This document shows positions 45,611 through 57,843 of a DNA stretch of 64,000 nucleotides, piece after piece (position 1 is the stretch's first letter; the number at the start of each line of letters is the position of its first letter). Made by a program: the position numbers and the translations under genes. Source of the stretch: Symsagittifera roscoffensis (taxonomy: Eukaryota; Xenacoelomorpha; Acoela; Convolutidae); the NCBI RefSeq assembly GCF_963678635.1, contig NC_087065.1:21951480-22015479 (forward strand), written 5' to 3'. The notes under the pieces were generated by a model. That model did not search any database and had not been told where the DNA came from. It saw only the letters and a program-made list of their open reading frames with translations.

Positions 45611-48600
45611 AGTTAATATAGTATGGTGATCGAAATTGATAGTAGTTAGAATTTGATGGTTGTGGACTTCCAATATTATTTCTACTTTGAATATTTGAAT
45701 TGATAATTTTTTTCTTTTTTCTTGTATTGCTAAAAAAACTCTTTTGGTTATTTATCTTTTGGTGGTCAATTTGATTTATTGTGATTTTTGTCGAGACTGG
45801 GCGATACTGTGTACGTATCGTCTACAAAAATGACACTATTTTTTGAGTGAAGGCTTTCCTTTAAAATGTGGATCTGTGTCTTATATTTGAAGTATTTCAG
45901 TGATTGTTTCTTCTAATTCATTTTCAGAGTCGTGTTGATTGTTGACAAAGGTTGTAGTTATTGAAGTAACTAAAACTCATTGTAACTTTAAACTATCTGC
46001 TTCTTTTATTTTTATTGTTATATCTGCATGTTCTAGTTTTGGTGATGAATTGTGTTGTTATAGGTTCTGGGCCTATTTTTATTATCAGATTTGCTGTTAC
46101 GGCATTTAAGTAGTCTTGAACAGAAAATTGAAGGTATGTTACTGTGAAAACGTTTAGCGTTTATTCGATGTAAGTGATTTTTCACCCATACGGTACTGAT
46201 TTTCGTTATTTGTAATGATTCTGCTCAATTTGGTGTTTGAGTAAAATCCGGGACCTAGTGCCTACCGATCTCAAGTTATTGTAAGCAAAATGGTAAGGGT
46301 ATTTCGTTTTTATTTTTTCAGGTGGAGAATTTTGCGTCGTTATTGGAATTTGTTTAGGTATGTTTTCATATGATAAACTGAGATTTGGTTTTCCTGGAAT
46401 TTAGTTTGTTGTTTTTCCGCATTGTGTAGGTCTAAATGGGGTTCGAAAAATTATGGTTGCTTTTGTGGTAATTTTTATATATTAGTTGAACAAAATCAGA
46501 TAGTGGTTCCTGGGTTTTTGGAAAAGAATCTTCATTTTATGAGAAATGGTTTCGATTTCTTTGTCTGTACCGCCTGTCTTGATGAAAAAATTGATACTCT
46601 TCAGATTGATTTGTTTGATTAGTTTTGTTATCATGAAAGCTGACTGATTATTAGTTTGTAAATTTAGGTTGTTTGTGTTAATAGGTACAGTCTGAGGATT
46701 GCAATTGTTTTGAAGGAGCTTGGTCTTTTTATGGTTTATTGATATTTTTATTTGGCAAAAAAATCATAGTTAAGCTTTGAATAACGATTTCTGTTTTGCT
46801 TTTTTTTTCTAATGAAGAAAGTTTTTTGGTTATCGGTCTGCATGTTTGATGATCCATAGATGAAAATTTACCAAAGGGAACTGGTTTAGCTGTTCATTGT
46901 AGTTTTGTTTGCAAAGTAATTTTTTTCGAGTTTTTCTAATATCGAGTTTTACTAGAACGTTTGTGTCAGTATTCTTATGAATTTCTCATGTTTCTCTTCA
47001 TTTTTTGAAAAGAAAAATTAAATTTCTTGCCCTACATTTGCATATAGTGTTTTTTGTTGCGGTTATGCATTAAATGTTTCGTTTGCCTTTAAGATGGATA
47101 TTTAACTGTAAATTATTTTAAAAAATTATAATTTGAGAAAATTGAAGCCGCTCGTTGTGAACATTGATATCGTATGTTTTTATAGCTTACTGTAAAAACT
47201 GTTGAAAAATTTCATTCTATGTCATCTGTTTGTATTTTATGCGATGGGCTGTTATTAGTTCAAACTGATGGTAAGATTTCGTTTGGAAATATTCCATATT
47301 GTGAGGTTATATTGCACAGACTTGGTAAGTCGTGGTCGATTAAGTTTCTTCTTACTTCTTCTTTTGGAAATTTGTTTCTACATAAACTATGGCCTTTGTA
47401 AATTAATTTGCTGTGAGATTGTATCAAAAATTGTCGTTGTCCTTGTGATGGATTGCTGTCTGGATTAATGACAAGTATTAGGATAGAGTCATCCTTAAAA
47501 TTTGCGTTGTTTTCTCCAGTTTTTGTTTTGTGGAGTGGTATTACTATTAAAGTTTAGTGGTCAGTGTGTCTTTATTTTTTGTACTGGAGTGTTATTATAT
47601 TTTTGCTTCGTTAAATTTTTATAGATGAAGTTGTTGTTGCTTCGGAGTCAGAGAATTGTCTATAGTCTGACATTTTTCTGGAATGTTGTTTTTGGATTTT
47701 TGAGGAGCTGAAGTTCTCTTATGGTTGTAGTATCTGATTCTGAAATTGCGTTTCGTTTACTTGCAAAATCAATTTTTCAGAATTTCCTTTTGCTTATAAG
47801 TAAAAGTTATTTTTATCGGATGTTTTTCGATTTAATATAAAATACTCCTTGTTAATGTGGTGTTACTACAAGATCGTATCGTAAATTTTCATGTGAAAAA
47901 ATTGAAATAAAATGTTTGTCTAATTCCTATTTTTGCTATTGACATAGGTTTTAGTATGAAAAACCGATGCAAAATCCAGGTGCTAATTGTTCTAGTTTCT
48001 TAAATTAATTTTCCCTAATATATTTGGGACTTCTATCGTAGATCCTCGGTATGTTTTATTGTCGTGTCAAGTCAGGTTGAGGGAGAGAGTAGATCAATTA
48101 AATGATTTGTAAAGCTCCTAAACGAGTGGCGTTCTCCGCATTTAAGTGTTTTTAATCTTACTTTAGAGTGATCGATATGAGTTAAAGTTTGGAGAGTAGT
48201 AAATCAATCCACGGTGTTCAGGTACTAATTAGAAACAAATAGATCGTTAGATACTGTTTTAGGACTTAGTAAAATTATGGATTGTTGATCCTGAGACAAA
48301 CCAGAAGTGGGGATCAAGTGAAGTATGAGCAACCGAAGTTCTTCACTAACTAGTCTAATTTGAATAGTCAGTTTATAGGAAAATTTGTCAGTTAGTCCGG
48401 AGTAGTTGAAAGGGTTGGAAAATGAATGGACATCATGGGTCGTTAGACTTTTATTTCGAGAGATAGGTTGAATATGAAAGAGTTAAATTTAGTAGATGTA
48501 AAGAAAGCCTTGATGGTCTAATTTTTTAAAAGGAAATGGATGAAACTTTTGAAGATTAAGCATCCAAGGAGAAACTTTGATGGTCTTGTTATTGAAAGGT

Positions 48601-48815
48601 AATATGGAGTTTTTTAAATTTAAAGATCCAAGGAGAAGCCTTGACAAATTTAGTTAAAACAAAGTCGAAAATTTTTAGGTTATTGATCCAAGAAGAAGTG
48701 TTAATGATCTTGGTCATTAAAGAATATTAGTTTCTGAAGCAGAAAAGCTTTTGTATCAATTGTTTTTTTAGAAATTATGTTGCGTTTCAGATTTAAAAAA
48801 TTAAAAAATTATAGT
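45611..48815. repeat. Tandem array unit 2 (fullest)
   Basis: This is the longest unit, about 3.2 kb. In it lie the degenerate knuckle sequence CHFCRRYVHSIAQS (minus, about 45793-45835), a + frame of 66 codons at 46422-46622, a + frame of 60 codons at 47219-47401, and the 'ATCCAAG(G/A)AGAA' short repeats at 48490-48720. The same frames recur in the other units at nearly constant spacing, which reflects duplication rather than coding constraint. Confidence 0.9.
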
Positions 48816-50730
48816 TAAAATAGTATGGTGATCGAAATTGGTAGTAGTTAGAATTTGATGGTTGTGGACTTCCAATATTAATTCTACTTTGAATATTTGA
48901 ATTGATGATTTTTTTCTTTTTTCTTGTATTGCTAAAAAATTTCTTTCGGTTATTTATCTTTTGGTGGTCAATTTGATTTATTGTGATTTTTGTCGAGACT
49001 GGGCGATACTGTGTACGTATCGTCTACAAAAATTACTCTATTTTTTGAGTGAAGGCTTTCCTTTAAAATGTAGATCTGTGTCTTATATTTGAAGTATTTC
49101 AGTGATTGTTTCTTCTAATTCAATTTCAGAGTCGTGTTGATTGTTGACAAAGGTTGTAGTTATTGAAGTAATTTAAACTCATGGTAACTTTTAACTATCT
49201 GCTTCTTTTATTTTTATTGTTGTATCTGCATGTTCTAGTTTTGGTGATGAATTGAGTTGTTATAGGTTCTGGGCCTGTTTTTATTATCAGATTTGCTGTT
49301 ACGGCATTTAAGTAGTCTTGAACTGAAAATTGAAGGTATGTTACTGTGAAAACCATTGGCGTTTATTCGATGTAAGTGATTTTTCACCCATACGGTATTG
49401 ATTTTTGTTATTTGTTTTGATTCTGCTCAATTTGGTGTTTGAGTATAATCCGGGACCTGATGCCTACCGATCTCAAGTTATTGTAAGCAATATGGTAAGG
49501 GTATTTCGTTTTTATTGTTTCAGGTGAGATTTGGTTTTCCTGGAATTTAATTTGTTGTTTTTCCGCATTGTGTAGGTCTAAATGGGGTTCGAAAAATAAT
49601 GGTTGTTTTTGTGGTAATTTTTATATATTAGTTGAACAAAATCAGATAGTGGTTCCTGGGTTTTTGGAAAAGAATCTTCATCTTATGAGAAATTGTTTAG
49701 ATTTTTTTGTCTGTACCGCTTGTCTTGATGAAAAAATTGATACTTTTCAGATTGATTTGTTTGAATAGTTTTGTTATCATGAAAGCTGATTGATTATTAG
49801 TTTGTAAATTTAGGTTGTTTGTGGTAATAGGTACAGTCTGAGGGTTGCAATTGTTTTGAAGGAGCTTGGTCTTTTTATGATTTATTGATATTATTGTTGG
49901 CAAAAAAATCATAGTTAAGCTTTGAATAACGATTTCTGTTTTGCTTTTTTTTCTAATGAAGAAAGTTTTTTGGTTATCGGTCTGCATGTTTGATGATCCA
50001 TAGATGAATATTTACCAAAGGGAACTGGTTTAGCTGTTCATTGTAGTTTTGTTTGCAAAGTAATTTTTTTCGAGTTTTACTAATATCGAGTTTTACTAGA
50101 ACGTTTGTGTCAGTATTCTTATGAATTTCTCATGTTTCTCTTCAATTTTTGAAAATAAATTTAAATTTCTTGCCCTACATTTGCATGTAGTGTTTTTGTT
50201 GCGGTTATGCATAAAATGTTTCGTTTGCCTTTAAGATGGATATTTAACTGTACATAATTTTAAAAAATTATCATTTGAGAAAATTGAAGCCGCTCATTGT
50301 GAACATTGATATCGTATGTTTTTATAGCTTACTGTAAAAACTGTTGAAAAATTTCATTCTATGTCATCTGTTTGTATTTTATGCGATAGGCTGTTATTAG
50401 TTCAAACTGGTGGTAAGATTTCATTTGGGAATATTCCATATTGTGAGGTTATATTGCACAGACTTGGTAAGTCGTGGTCGATTAAGTTTCTTCATACTTC
50501 TTCTTTTGGAAATTTGTTTCAACATAAACTATGGCCTTTGTAAAATAATTTGCTATGAGATTGTATCAAAAATTGTAGTTGTCCTTGTGATGGATTGCTG
50601 TCTGGATTAATGACAAGTATTAGGATAGAGTCATCCTCAAAATTTGCGTTGTTTTCTCCAGTTTTTGTTTTGTGGAGTGGTATTACTATTAAAGTTTAGT
50701 GATCAGTGTGTCTTTATTTTTTGTACTGGA
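48816..50730. repeat. Tandem array unit 3 (truncated at the right)
   Basis: It matches unit 2 from its start until TTTTTTGTACTGGA (about 50729), where the match stops abruptly. The first Cys of the knuckle codes for Ser here. Similarity to unit 2 is very high, higher than between units 1 and 2 in their leading parts. Confidence 0.9.
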
Positions 50731-52385
50731 ACCAGGAGGGCAACCAGGAGTTTATTTGAAATCACTGAACTAAACTCAAAATTAATCAAAATTGTTACAG
50801 CAAACACTCTTTGTGAATAGTATTTTGTATCTAAACCTTGCAGAAATTCAAAACTATAAAAAAAAACTTTTGATTAAAATTGATTTGAAATAAAAAAAAC
50901 GAATTTGAATAAATTTTCTTAGTTAATTAATTAGGATACCATTAGAAAAAAAAGTTTTTTAAACCTAAAATTGTTTAATTTTTCAAAAACATCTTGCGTA
51001 ATTCGGAAATATTAAAATTTTGCTTAAAACATTAGACAGAAAACACGTGCTGGTTTATTTTTGTTTAATGAAACTGCGGGCATTTATTGGACCTAAATAG
51101 CACACAAATTGCAAGGTGATTAAAAATGTCGAAGTAATAAACCAATTTTTTCTTAATTGTTTTAATAAAAAACGGACAAAAAATCTGGTCCGATCTTGAC
51201 CGCTGCTTTTGATATTGAATTGCAGCATCTTAGATGCATCAAAGGCAACGAGGTGAGCTGGTTGCTGTGGAAGTAGCGCAGAAGGTTTCGACAACGATGA
51301 ATGGAGAAAAAAAATTAGAAACTATCAGAAAATTCAGTTTTTTTTTTAATAATGAATGACTGAAATAAGCGTTATGAAAACAAAAAAAAGAACAAATAAA
51401 AGATAAAATTGTGATAAAACTTTAGCCGATTTTAACTGGAAAACACTTTCCCTTTAGCCTCTTCGGCGTAGCGGAAGAAAAAATATAGCCCCCCAAATTT
51501 GCCAAATTTAAAATGATTTTAGAACAAGCTTGTGTTTTCATTCGTATGTGCGTTCTTACAGGTGCGCATCAATGCTTTGTTTCAATTGAACATAGCGCTG
51601 CCTAGAAATACGTGCTAAGCACAAAACAGATGCTTGTGCTTTTTCACTGTGCGTGTTTATATGTTTCGTCAGAATTTTTTTATTGAAGGAGCTATAATCT
51701 ATTGGAGGGGCTTCAATGGGAAAAAACCTGAAAAAGATGTCAGCTACTTTTCGTCAAAATCAGTGTTAAAATTTAACCTGATGAAAAGTTTGAACCCCCA
51801 CAAGCTGTGTCGGAGATAGTAATAACTGCATGGAAAAAATAGATCTGCATCCAAAAAAATTTTTACTCATCGAGGAAAAAAACTAAAAATAAATTGTGTT
51901 ATCGTAAGTCAAGCATCGCATCTTTTGCGATACCACAAAAAGAGCATTGAAGCTAGCAGACAGAAAAGCAAGCAACTAAGTCCAGGTAACTCGAGGTAGC
52001 CACAACTAAAAACTTCAAAATGTTTTTTAGAATGATGTTCTTTTTGAGGAAAACATGCCCAGAAACACATTTGATGGCGTTAATGAGAATCGATAAACCG
52101 TTTTCCAGAAACTGAAAATCAAAAAACAACTATAATTTCTATTCTAAGATTTTAAACTTTGTGTGCGGTCCGGAGGAAAGCAATCAATTAATTGTTCCCT
52201 CGAAAGGGAAAATATACAAAGTCAAGGCTAGTAGAATTACATATTGCAGGATTAACAGAAAACACAAAAAAAACTACAATCAAAAATGCATACAGGAAAA
52301 AACTCTAAGATGTGGCAACTAAGTCAAAAAACATAAGAAGGCAAAAATAATCATATAACAATTTTTTTGAAACTAAACATTTCCA
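50731..52385. other. Unassigned AT-rich stretch
   Basis: No domain, tRNA-like box or repeat match was seen. Open frames do not exceed about 80 codons. Confidence 0.35.
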
Positions 52386-52610
52386 ATTTAAAAAAACTGG
52401 TCCTGGTCAGATTTGAATCAGAGGTCTTTGCCTTCCCAGGTCTTTGCGTATTCGTTACCTCCAGGCTAAGCGTGCCGGAGACGCTTAAAAACTTGAATTC
52501 ATTATGAGACAAGATATCAAGTGATTCAAGTAATTGTGTTCAACAAGTTATTAGTCCGAAAAAAGTATCTATTCCATTTTGATAGCGCTTGCTAATCGCA
52601 AGCGGAATTA
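52386..52610 (-). repeat. tRNA-derived SINE, minus strand
   Basis: In reverse complement it reads CTTAGCCTGGAGGTAACGAA, then CTCTGATTCAAATCTGACCA (B-box side). About 110 bp upstream of the head is a hairpin GCTTGC-GATTA-GCAAGC (52587-52603). The copy at 63575-63770 has the same hairpin, head and spacing, which confirms a family. Confidence 0.7.
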
Positions 52611-53897
52611 TTTTCAAAGTTTCCTTAATTGGTCGAACGCCAAAATGGTTGAGCTTGCTTGTGACCAAGTCATCAAAAAAATGAAAAAAGTGAAAAGCTA
52701 AAACGAGGTTGCTTTCTATTTTCTATGAAGTTATGTCAAAGGGTAACAAAAGGAAATAGTCGCGTGCCCTTATTTCCCGTGATTTTTTGAGACGAATCAA
52801 AAGCAGCAGCTTTCTGACTTAACCCGAACAACAATAACTGTAAGTATTAATTGATCCAAACTACAAATTAACTGCAATCTATTTCAAGGTAGCCATCCTT
52901 CCATGTGCACATTCCTCGACAAAACAAAACTCGATGTCACGAACCAAAACTTAACCTTTTTAAGGACGAGGTTGAAAAAAATAGTTTTATTCAAAAAAAG
53001 TAGCATTGGGATTTTGAGCAAGCAAATTTTATGTTGCTTTTAAGATTTATTCACATCCCCCAATTTTTCGTTGAACAAAACTAATGAATTTTGATCTGTT
53101 CCTTAACCAAATCTTCATTGGGATTATACTCAAAATGTCGTAAGAGACAGGTAAAAGTTCCATGAGATTCTACTTTATCCCAATCAACAGAAGGACAGAT
53201 CAAGACGACGAAACAAAGCGACAAAAAAATGGGCCGAAACTATTTACAATTAACTGAAAAAAAAATGCCGAGCTTTGATGGCTGCAGTCAGATGGGCGCA
53301 GTCTTGTTTATATTTAATTAATTAGTGTCACGTAAATTTTTTTGTTCTAGAATTTTATAAGCAAGAATTTTTTCTGAAGAGCAGTTCTTACCTCAGAAGT
53401 TTCGCATTGCATCAACAGAACATTTTGAAAAATTTCAAGCTAGGAAACGAAACTGTTCTCGATTTTTTGAGCAATTTTTTTTCTTTAAATCTAATTTTGA
53501 GAGCAAAAATTCTAAATCCTGAAGTCCTTTGCTTTCTGTAACAAAGTTATACGCTGGTAAGTCGTTTATACTTGCTATATGATTTTATCTAGTTAATGGA
53601 CAAATTTTGTGTATGTTTTGAATTGTGGACATTTTTGTTATATGGAATTAAAGTTTTGGAATATTTGTGATCATTCGCAGACCACATATACTTAGAGCTC
53701 ATTTTCAAAACCAGAAACCATGGAAAATAGCGCATAATTAGTAGGAAACCACTGGACCATCTATTGTGTTGCAATTTAAACTTCATGTGCGTTTAATATA
53801 GTATTTAATATTTACTTCAATTTTTCAAATGGCTTAGTGTCTTTGAAGCGTTACTTTTAACTTGAGTGATTTTACATATTTCAATAAGTTCAACCGT
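52611..53897. other. 5' flank of the lipid-binding gene
   Basis: AT-rich with no repeat recognised. An AT-rich TTTAATATAGTATTTAATAT stretch about 100 bp before the ATG could be a weak TATA-type promoter, but it is not distinctive. Confidence 0.3.
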
Positions 53898-54922
53898 ATG
53901 GAAAAGTTTTGCAAAACATGGCAACTTTTGCCACTTGAATCGTCAGACGTGGAAGCATCCAGGAATTTCTACAAAGCACTGGGCCTCAATCTGTTCATTA
54001 GCAGTCTGATGAAACAGGGCAAAATCATCGCCCGATTCAAAGGCTCAACAAAATACCCTGGAAAGTTCTACCTCACCATGACAAGTCAGTTCCAGGCACC
54101 TAATGACATGTTGCGATACACTTTGGGTCCCTTCGAACCAAAAATGGAAGGAGGCGACAGCGAAGATGACGCAATCAAAGATCACGTGGTGCAGTTGAAT
54201 AGGTTCACGAGTTATTTCAAGTTGACTGAAAATGGTGAAGTGTTGAAGCAGTGTATCATTCCGACTAATCAAAACCAACAGGTCTTAGAATTTTAGGCTA
54301 TTTTTACATTTCCCCACCTGCGAAATTTTACAAGTAATTTTACTGTTCACTTTGACCGAGTGTTACAAAAATTGGCATGCAGGCTAATTAGGCCACGACA
54401 CACGTTTTTGGTCGGCATATTTACCTTGTAAAACTCCTCATTACGCCTTAAATGATGCTTATATGAGGTGGGGGATGGAAAAAGGGGGGATTGAAATCAA
54501 GCAAAAACTGTTCAAAAAAGCAATTATATATCAGTTCCGTGAATAAATAGCGGAAGCCTTCAACAACGGTTACGAAAGTAATTTATCAATGACTACTAAA
54601 TTATTGATGAAATAAATTTTACGGCCTGCGGATTTTTTGTTTCGAGTTTCAAAATTCCTATGGACGGATCATCAAATTAACCGATTGCGGATCATCAAGT
54701 TTTTAGATGCGAAAGATTTGTAGATTTTTGTTATCTATTATTTCCATTCATTCAATGATTCTGTCTATTTTATGTTATGCTCAACAGGTGACTGCAGTGG
54801 TGACTCGATACATTGATGAGGAGGGAAACATGAGACAAAACATGGAGTGCAATGGGATGAAGGTGCACAAGGTGTTCAAACCAATTGATCATCTTTCAGC
54901 CGAAGATGAAGAGAATGAATAG
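53898..54922 (+). CDS. Fatty-acid-binding-protein-like (intracellular lipid-binding protein), two exons
   Basis: Exons 53898-54281 and 54788-54922 join in phase 0 across a 506-bp intron to give 172 residues. The N-terminus (FCKTWQL at residues 4-10, then NFYKALGL) matches the first strand and helix of the family, in which FxGxWKL is typical. Strand-like segments follow (GKFYLTMTSQF; YTLGPFEP; HVVQLNRFTSYFKL). Exon 2 supplies the last strands (VTAVVTRYIDEEGNM; VHKVFKPI). Members are 10-stranded barrels of ~132 residues that carry fatty acids or other lipids in the cytosol. The usual Arg-x-Tyr pair that binds the lipid carboxylate appears as Lys156-x-Phe158, a conservative but unusual change. 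The protein is ~40 residues longer than normal, with an acidic insert (GGDSEDD) and acidic tail (AEDEENE). There is no signal peptide, so it is probably cytosolic. The donor (CAG|GTCTTA) is weak; the acceptor is CAACAG|GTG. Reading through instead would give a 132-residue protein without the last strands. The ligand is unknown. Confidence 0.87.
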
Positions 54923-55767
54923 AAAATTCATGAGTTAAAATCAGTAATGTTTATTTTCGGCACGGCAAAAAACGGAGAGTTACAAACCGTTTGGTGCTGA
55001 ACAGGAATTTCTCGAGGGGGGAGCGTATTTTCAAAATATTTTTTAAAATGTTGTTGGCCTTTTTTAAGTCAAACAATTTGATTTTCTGAACTCTGCCATA
55101 TCACAAAAAAAACACTCTTTTTTGAACAAATTTTTTGCGATGCCAGCGAATTTTAAAAAAGACGTTTTAAGTCCCTCTAAGCCCGCTACTAAACTGAAAC
55201 TTTTTTTCATAATGCGCTGACGGAATGAAATGTTGTTTTCAAAGCTAAAATTAAGTTGATAGAGTGCCGAGAACAATGCCAAAATTTCTAAAATACATTT
55301 AATAGTTTTTAATGAACCAAAAATCGGAAATATGTGCCGAAAATAAACATTCTTGGCTCTAATATCAGCAGCAATGATTGAATGTTTGTCGGTGTTTATT
55401 GGGGTAATTTAGGTCAATATAATTCAACAGTTTAGCAATAGATTTTTTCGCTATATTTTTGTAACCGTTAAACAGTAGAGTTCCAATGGTGCAAACAGAT
55501 TCATCCTGCAAGAAATTTCGTTCTAGAAACTTTTGTCCGATTACGTCATAAATTATTTTATCTCATAATTTCGTTTTATTTAGAATGTGATTTGTCAATT
55601 TTTAACGAATAAATTGTAAGAGTTATTGTACACAAATGGCCCGGTTGTGTTGCAAGCTTGCCAGTACCGAGATACGGACTGGATTGTTCATGGAAACGCC
55701 TTGCTGTTATCGGCGCATAGGCCACTGGGGGTGAGTTTTTGCCACGGCATGAAATTCGCCGGCAATC
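54923..55767. other. 3' flank of the lipid-binding gene
   Basis: No AATAAA occurs close after the stop codon and no gene is seen. A short, less AT-rich stretch at about 55635-55760 has no match elsewhere in the window. Confidence 0.3.
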
Positions 55768-55812
55768 AAAACAAGACTGCTCGTATCAGGGCGAAGCCCT
55801 GAAAAATCCTAC
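55768..55812 (-). repeat. Hairpin motif H1, best copy
   Basis: In reverse complement a perfect CAGGGC-TTC-GCCCTG stem is followed by AT and ACGAGCAGTCTTG. The same end motif occurs at 38222-38260 and, diverged, at 40256-40290. Confidence 0.55.
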
Positions 55813-55854
55813 CGCTTTTTAAGGTATATAGAGTAGTGATCATTTTAAGAAAAT

Positions 55855-56198
55855 GAGTGACATTAAAAAACTCAACCAAGACTTCATGCAAAACAATCCA
55901 ACTTTATTGCAGGGAAATAACCTTTAAAGAGCGTGATATAAATTGAATAACAGGCGCAATTAAGGAAAATGAAATTTGGAATGACCAACATCACGCCACT
56001 GCCACGTCGACAAAAACAAGAAGGGTTTGTTTGGGGGAATATAAAAACCTCGGGTTTTTGATCATATTTTATCGCTACAAAAGTTTCTCAACAATCTAGT
56101 CTCTCTTACTAATCTAAATTTTCTAGTAAATAAAAACTATCAATCATACGAGCTCTTTTGAAAAAACTTCCTCATTGTCTCTAATTCTGTTTCAACCA
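55855..56198 (+). repeat. 5' LTR of the copia element (possibly truncated)
   Basis: It aligns with 59470-59821. Shared blocks include CAA-ACTTTAT, GAAATTTGGAATGAC, ATCACGCCACTGCCACGTCG, TTTGGGGGA-TATA, ATCTAGTC and CTCATTGTC then AATTCTGTTTC. The 3' LTR appears to start about 140 bp earlier in its own frame of reference than the part visible here, so the 5' end of this LTR may be lost or too diverged to see. Confidence 0.8.
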
Positions 56199-56200
56199 AA

Positions 56201-56213
56201 TTATGGGCTCAGC
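56201..56213 (+). other. Primer-binding site, initiator tRNA-Met half-molecule type
   Basis: TTATGGGCTCAGC lies directly after the 5' LTR. It differs at one base from the complement of the anticodon-stem region of animal initiator tRNA-Met (TTATGGGCCCAGC). Drosophila copia is known to prime from an internally cleaved initiator tRNA-Met, so the position and sequence both agree. Confidence 0.65.
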
Positions 56214-56299
56214 TTGAGACCCTCTGTGATTAATTATTGAATGTTTTCAAAAACTCAACAACAGCAGAGAATGTTACTCAAATAGCGATCTTTTCAATG

Positions 56300-56990
56300 G
56301 ATACCAAAATCAAATGGTTCACAAGCATCTAGGAGGACTTTTACGCCTGAAGCATCTTTTTGTGGTATTTTGCCAGACCAAAGGCTTCTATGACACACTC
56401 ACAGATGGAGACGAAGATCTGATCGAGCCAACAGATATGAGTGCAACACCAAATGCGGATGACCAAGCCAAACACCACGACAGAGAGTTGCTTGTGTACC
56501 AAAACTAGCTATCTGACATCGAGCGACACAAATGCTTTTGTGCTAACCGGCAATGAGAATAGATTCCTCCAGCTTGATGATGATCAGTCATGAGGGTGTC
56601 GACAGGAAAGGCAAAGGCGACGTTCAAGCTACTTGGAAACTACTCAAGCAGTTTTGAGAGCGACGAGGCAAGCACAGTGGGCACTCCTTTAGCTCAAAGA
56701 CAATGAAGAGATGTTCCATTACTTCATACGAGCACAGGAGTTGGACACGAGACTTAACCATGCCGGGGAAAAGATGCCAGAGACTTTGTTCAAAGCGATG
56801 TTAGTGAATGACCTACCTCCTCGATCCGAACACAGTGTGGTGCAGGAAAGTTTCAATGCTTCTACTACCTTTTCGAACTGAGAAACAGGCTAATAAACAA
56901 CGAGGAACGCAGATCAGCTTGTAAGGATGAACACGAACAGCACATAGCAATGTCCCCCAAAGGGCTAGGTTATCAAAACCTTTCTTGAAA
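56300..56990 (+). pseudogene. gag remnant of the copia element
   Basis: An open stretch of 64 codons at 56314-56508 (with TKGFYDTLTDGDEDL) is followed by frame-shifted pieces up to about 56930. The block RAQELDTRLNHAGEKMPET is typical of the helical copia Gag core, where a Trp/Leu-rich segment and a later LP motif are expected. WKLLKQF near 56630 and LPPRSEH near 56813 fill those places. Stops occur at several points. Confidence 0.65.
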
Positions 56991-57497
56991 TAACATAATT
57001 CAGCATCAGACTCAAAGCAAAATAGTTCTCCTAATACTCGAAAGCAGTAACATGCTATGCATATGGCATAAAAAGACACAAGAGAAACGAATGCATAAAA
57101 AAAACAGTTTTCAACATGTCGTGCTTTTTGGCGAAAATGGCCTAGACATAAATTCTGTCGCTCAAAAATTGAAAAAAAAACTTGGTAATCTAACTTTTTC
57201 AAGCCTTAACAGAAAAAAAACTCTGAGAAAACATTTTAGCAGAACTCAAACTAAAAACAAAACGTTTTGTGTACATTCAAAAATTAGGCATCAGTTCACA
57301 GACGTTAACAGTCCTGTACAAAAAGGAGAAGAAAATGGATAGATGTCTTATAAAACAAGCAAGTTTTGGTAAAATATATAATTTTGGGTCAGAGCTGTGG
57401 AAAAAACTAATCACACTCGTAACTTACTGAAAATCTATGGAAAAAGTTTCAGCGTCTTAAAAATGTTTGGTAATCTAACCAACTCAAAAATATTTAG

Positions 57498-57843
57498 GAA
57501 AATTTGAATGTCTTGCTTTTGAGAAAACAATGATAAACCGAAATCAAAACTTGACCCAAGTGCTCAGTAACATATTTTCTATGGATACAATGCTAATAGT
57601 ACGGCCTAATTAGGCCGAGACTTAATTAAACAACAGACGCGTATGCAGAGTGAGGAGTCTTAATCTCATTGAAAATTTGAATGTCTTGCTTTTGAGAAAA
57701 CAATTGATAAACCGAAATCAAAACTTGACCCAAGTGCACAATAACATAATTTCTTTGGATACAATGCTAAAAGTACGGCCTAATTAGGCCAAGACCTAAT
57801 TAAACAACAGACGCATTTGCAGAGTCAGGAGTATTATTCTCAT
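57498..57843 (+). repeat. Tandem duplication, 173-bp unit with a palindrome
   Basis: Units 57498-57670 and 57671-57843 are highly similar. Each contains the perfect palindrome GGCCTAATTAGGCC (extended to CGGCCTAATTAGGCCG in the first) and CAACAGACGC. It lies between the gag and reverse transcriptase remnants of the copia element, where integrase would be expected, and looks non-coding. Confidence 0.9.

Noticed and set aside
46422-46622. A conserved 66-codon + frame repeated at 44082, 46422 and 49568
   Set aside because: It is conserved because the whole unit was duplicated. It shows no excess of silent changes by eye, and the gag-like signal in the unit is on the other strand.
53862-53897. 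An earlier start for the lipid-binding protein
   Set aside because: The upstream extension begins with TTG, not ATG. The first ATG at 53898 places the FCKTWQL strand at the expected N-terminal position.
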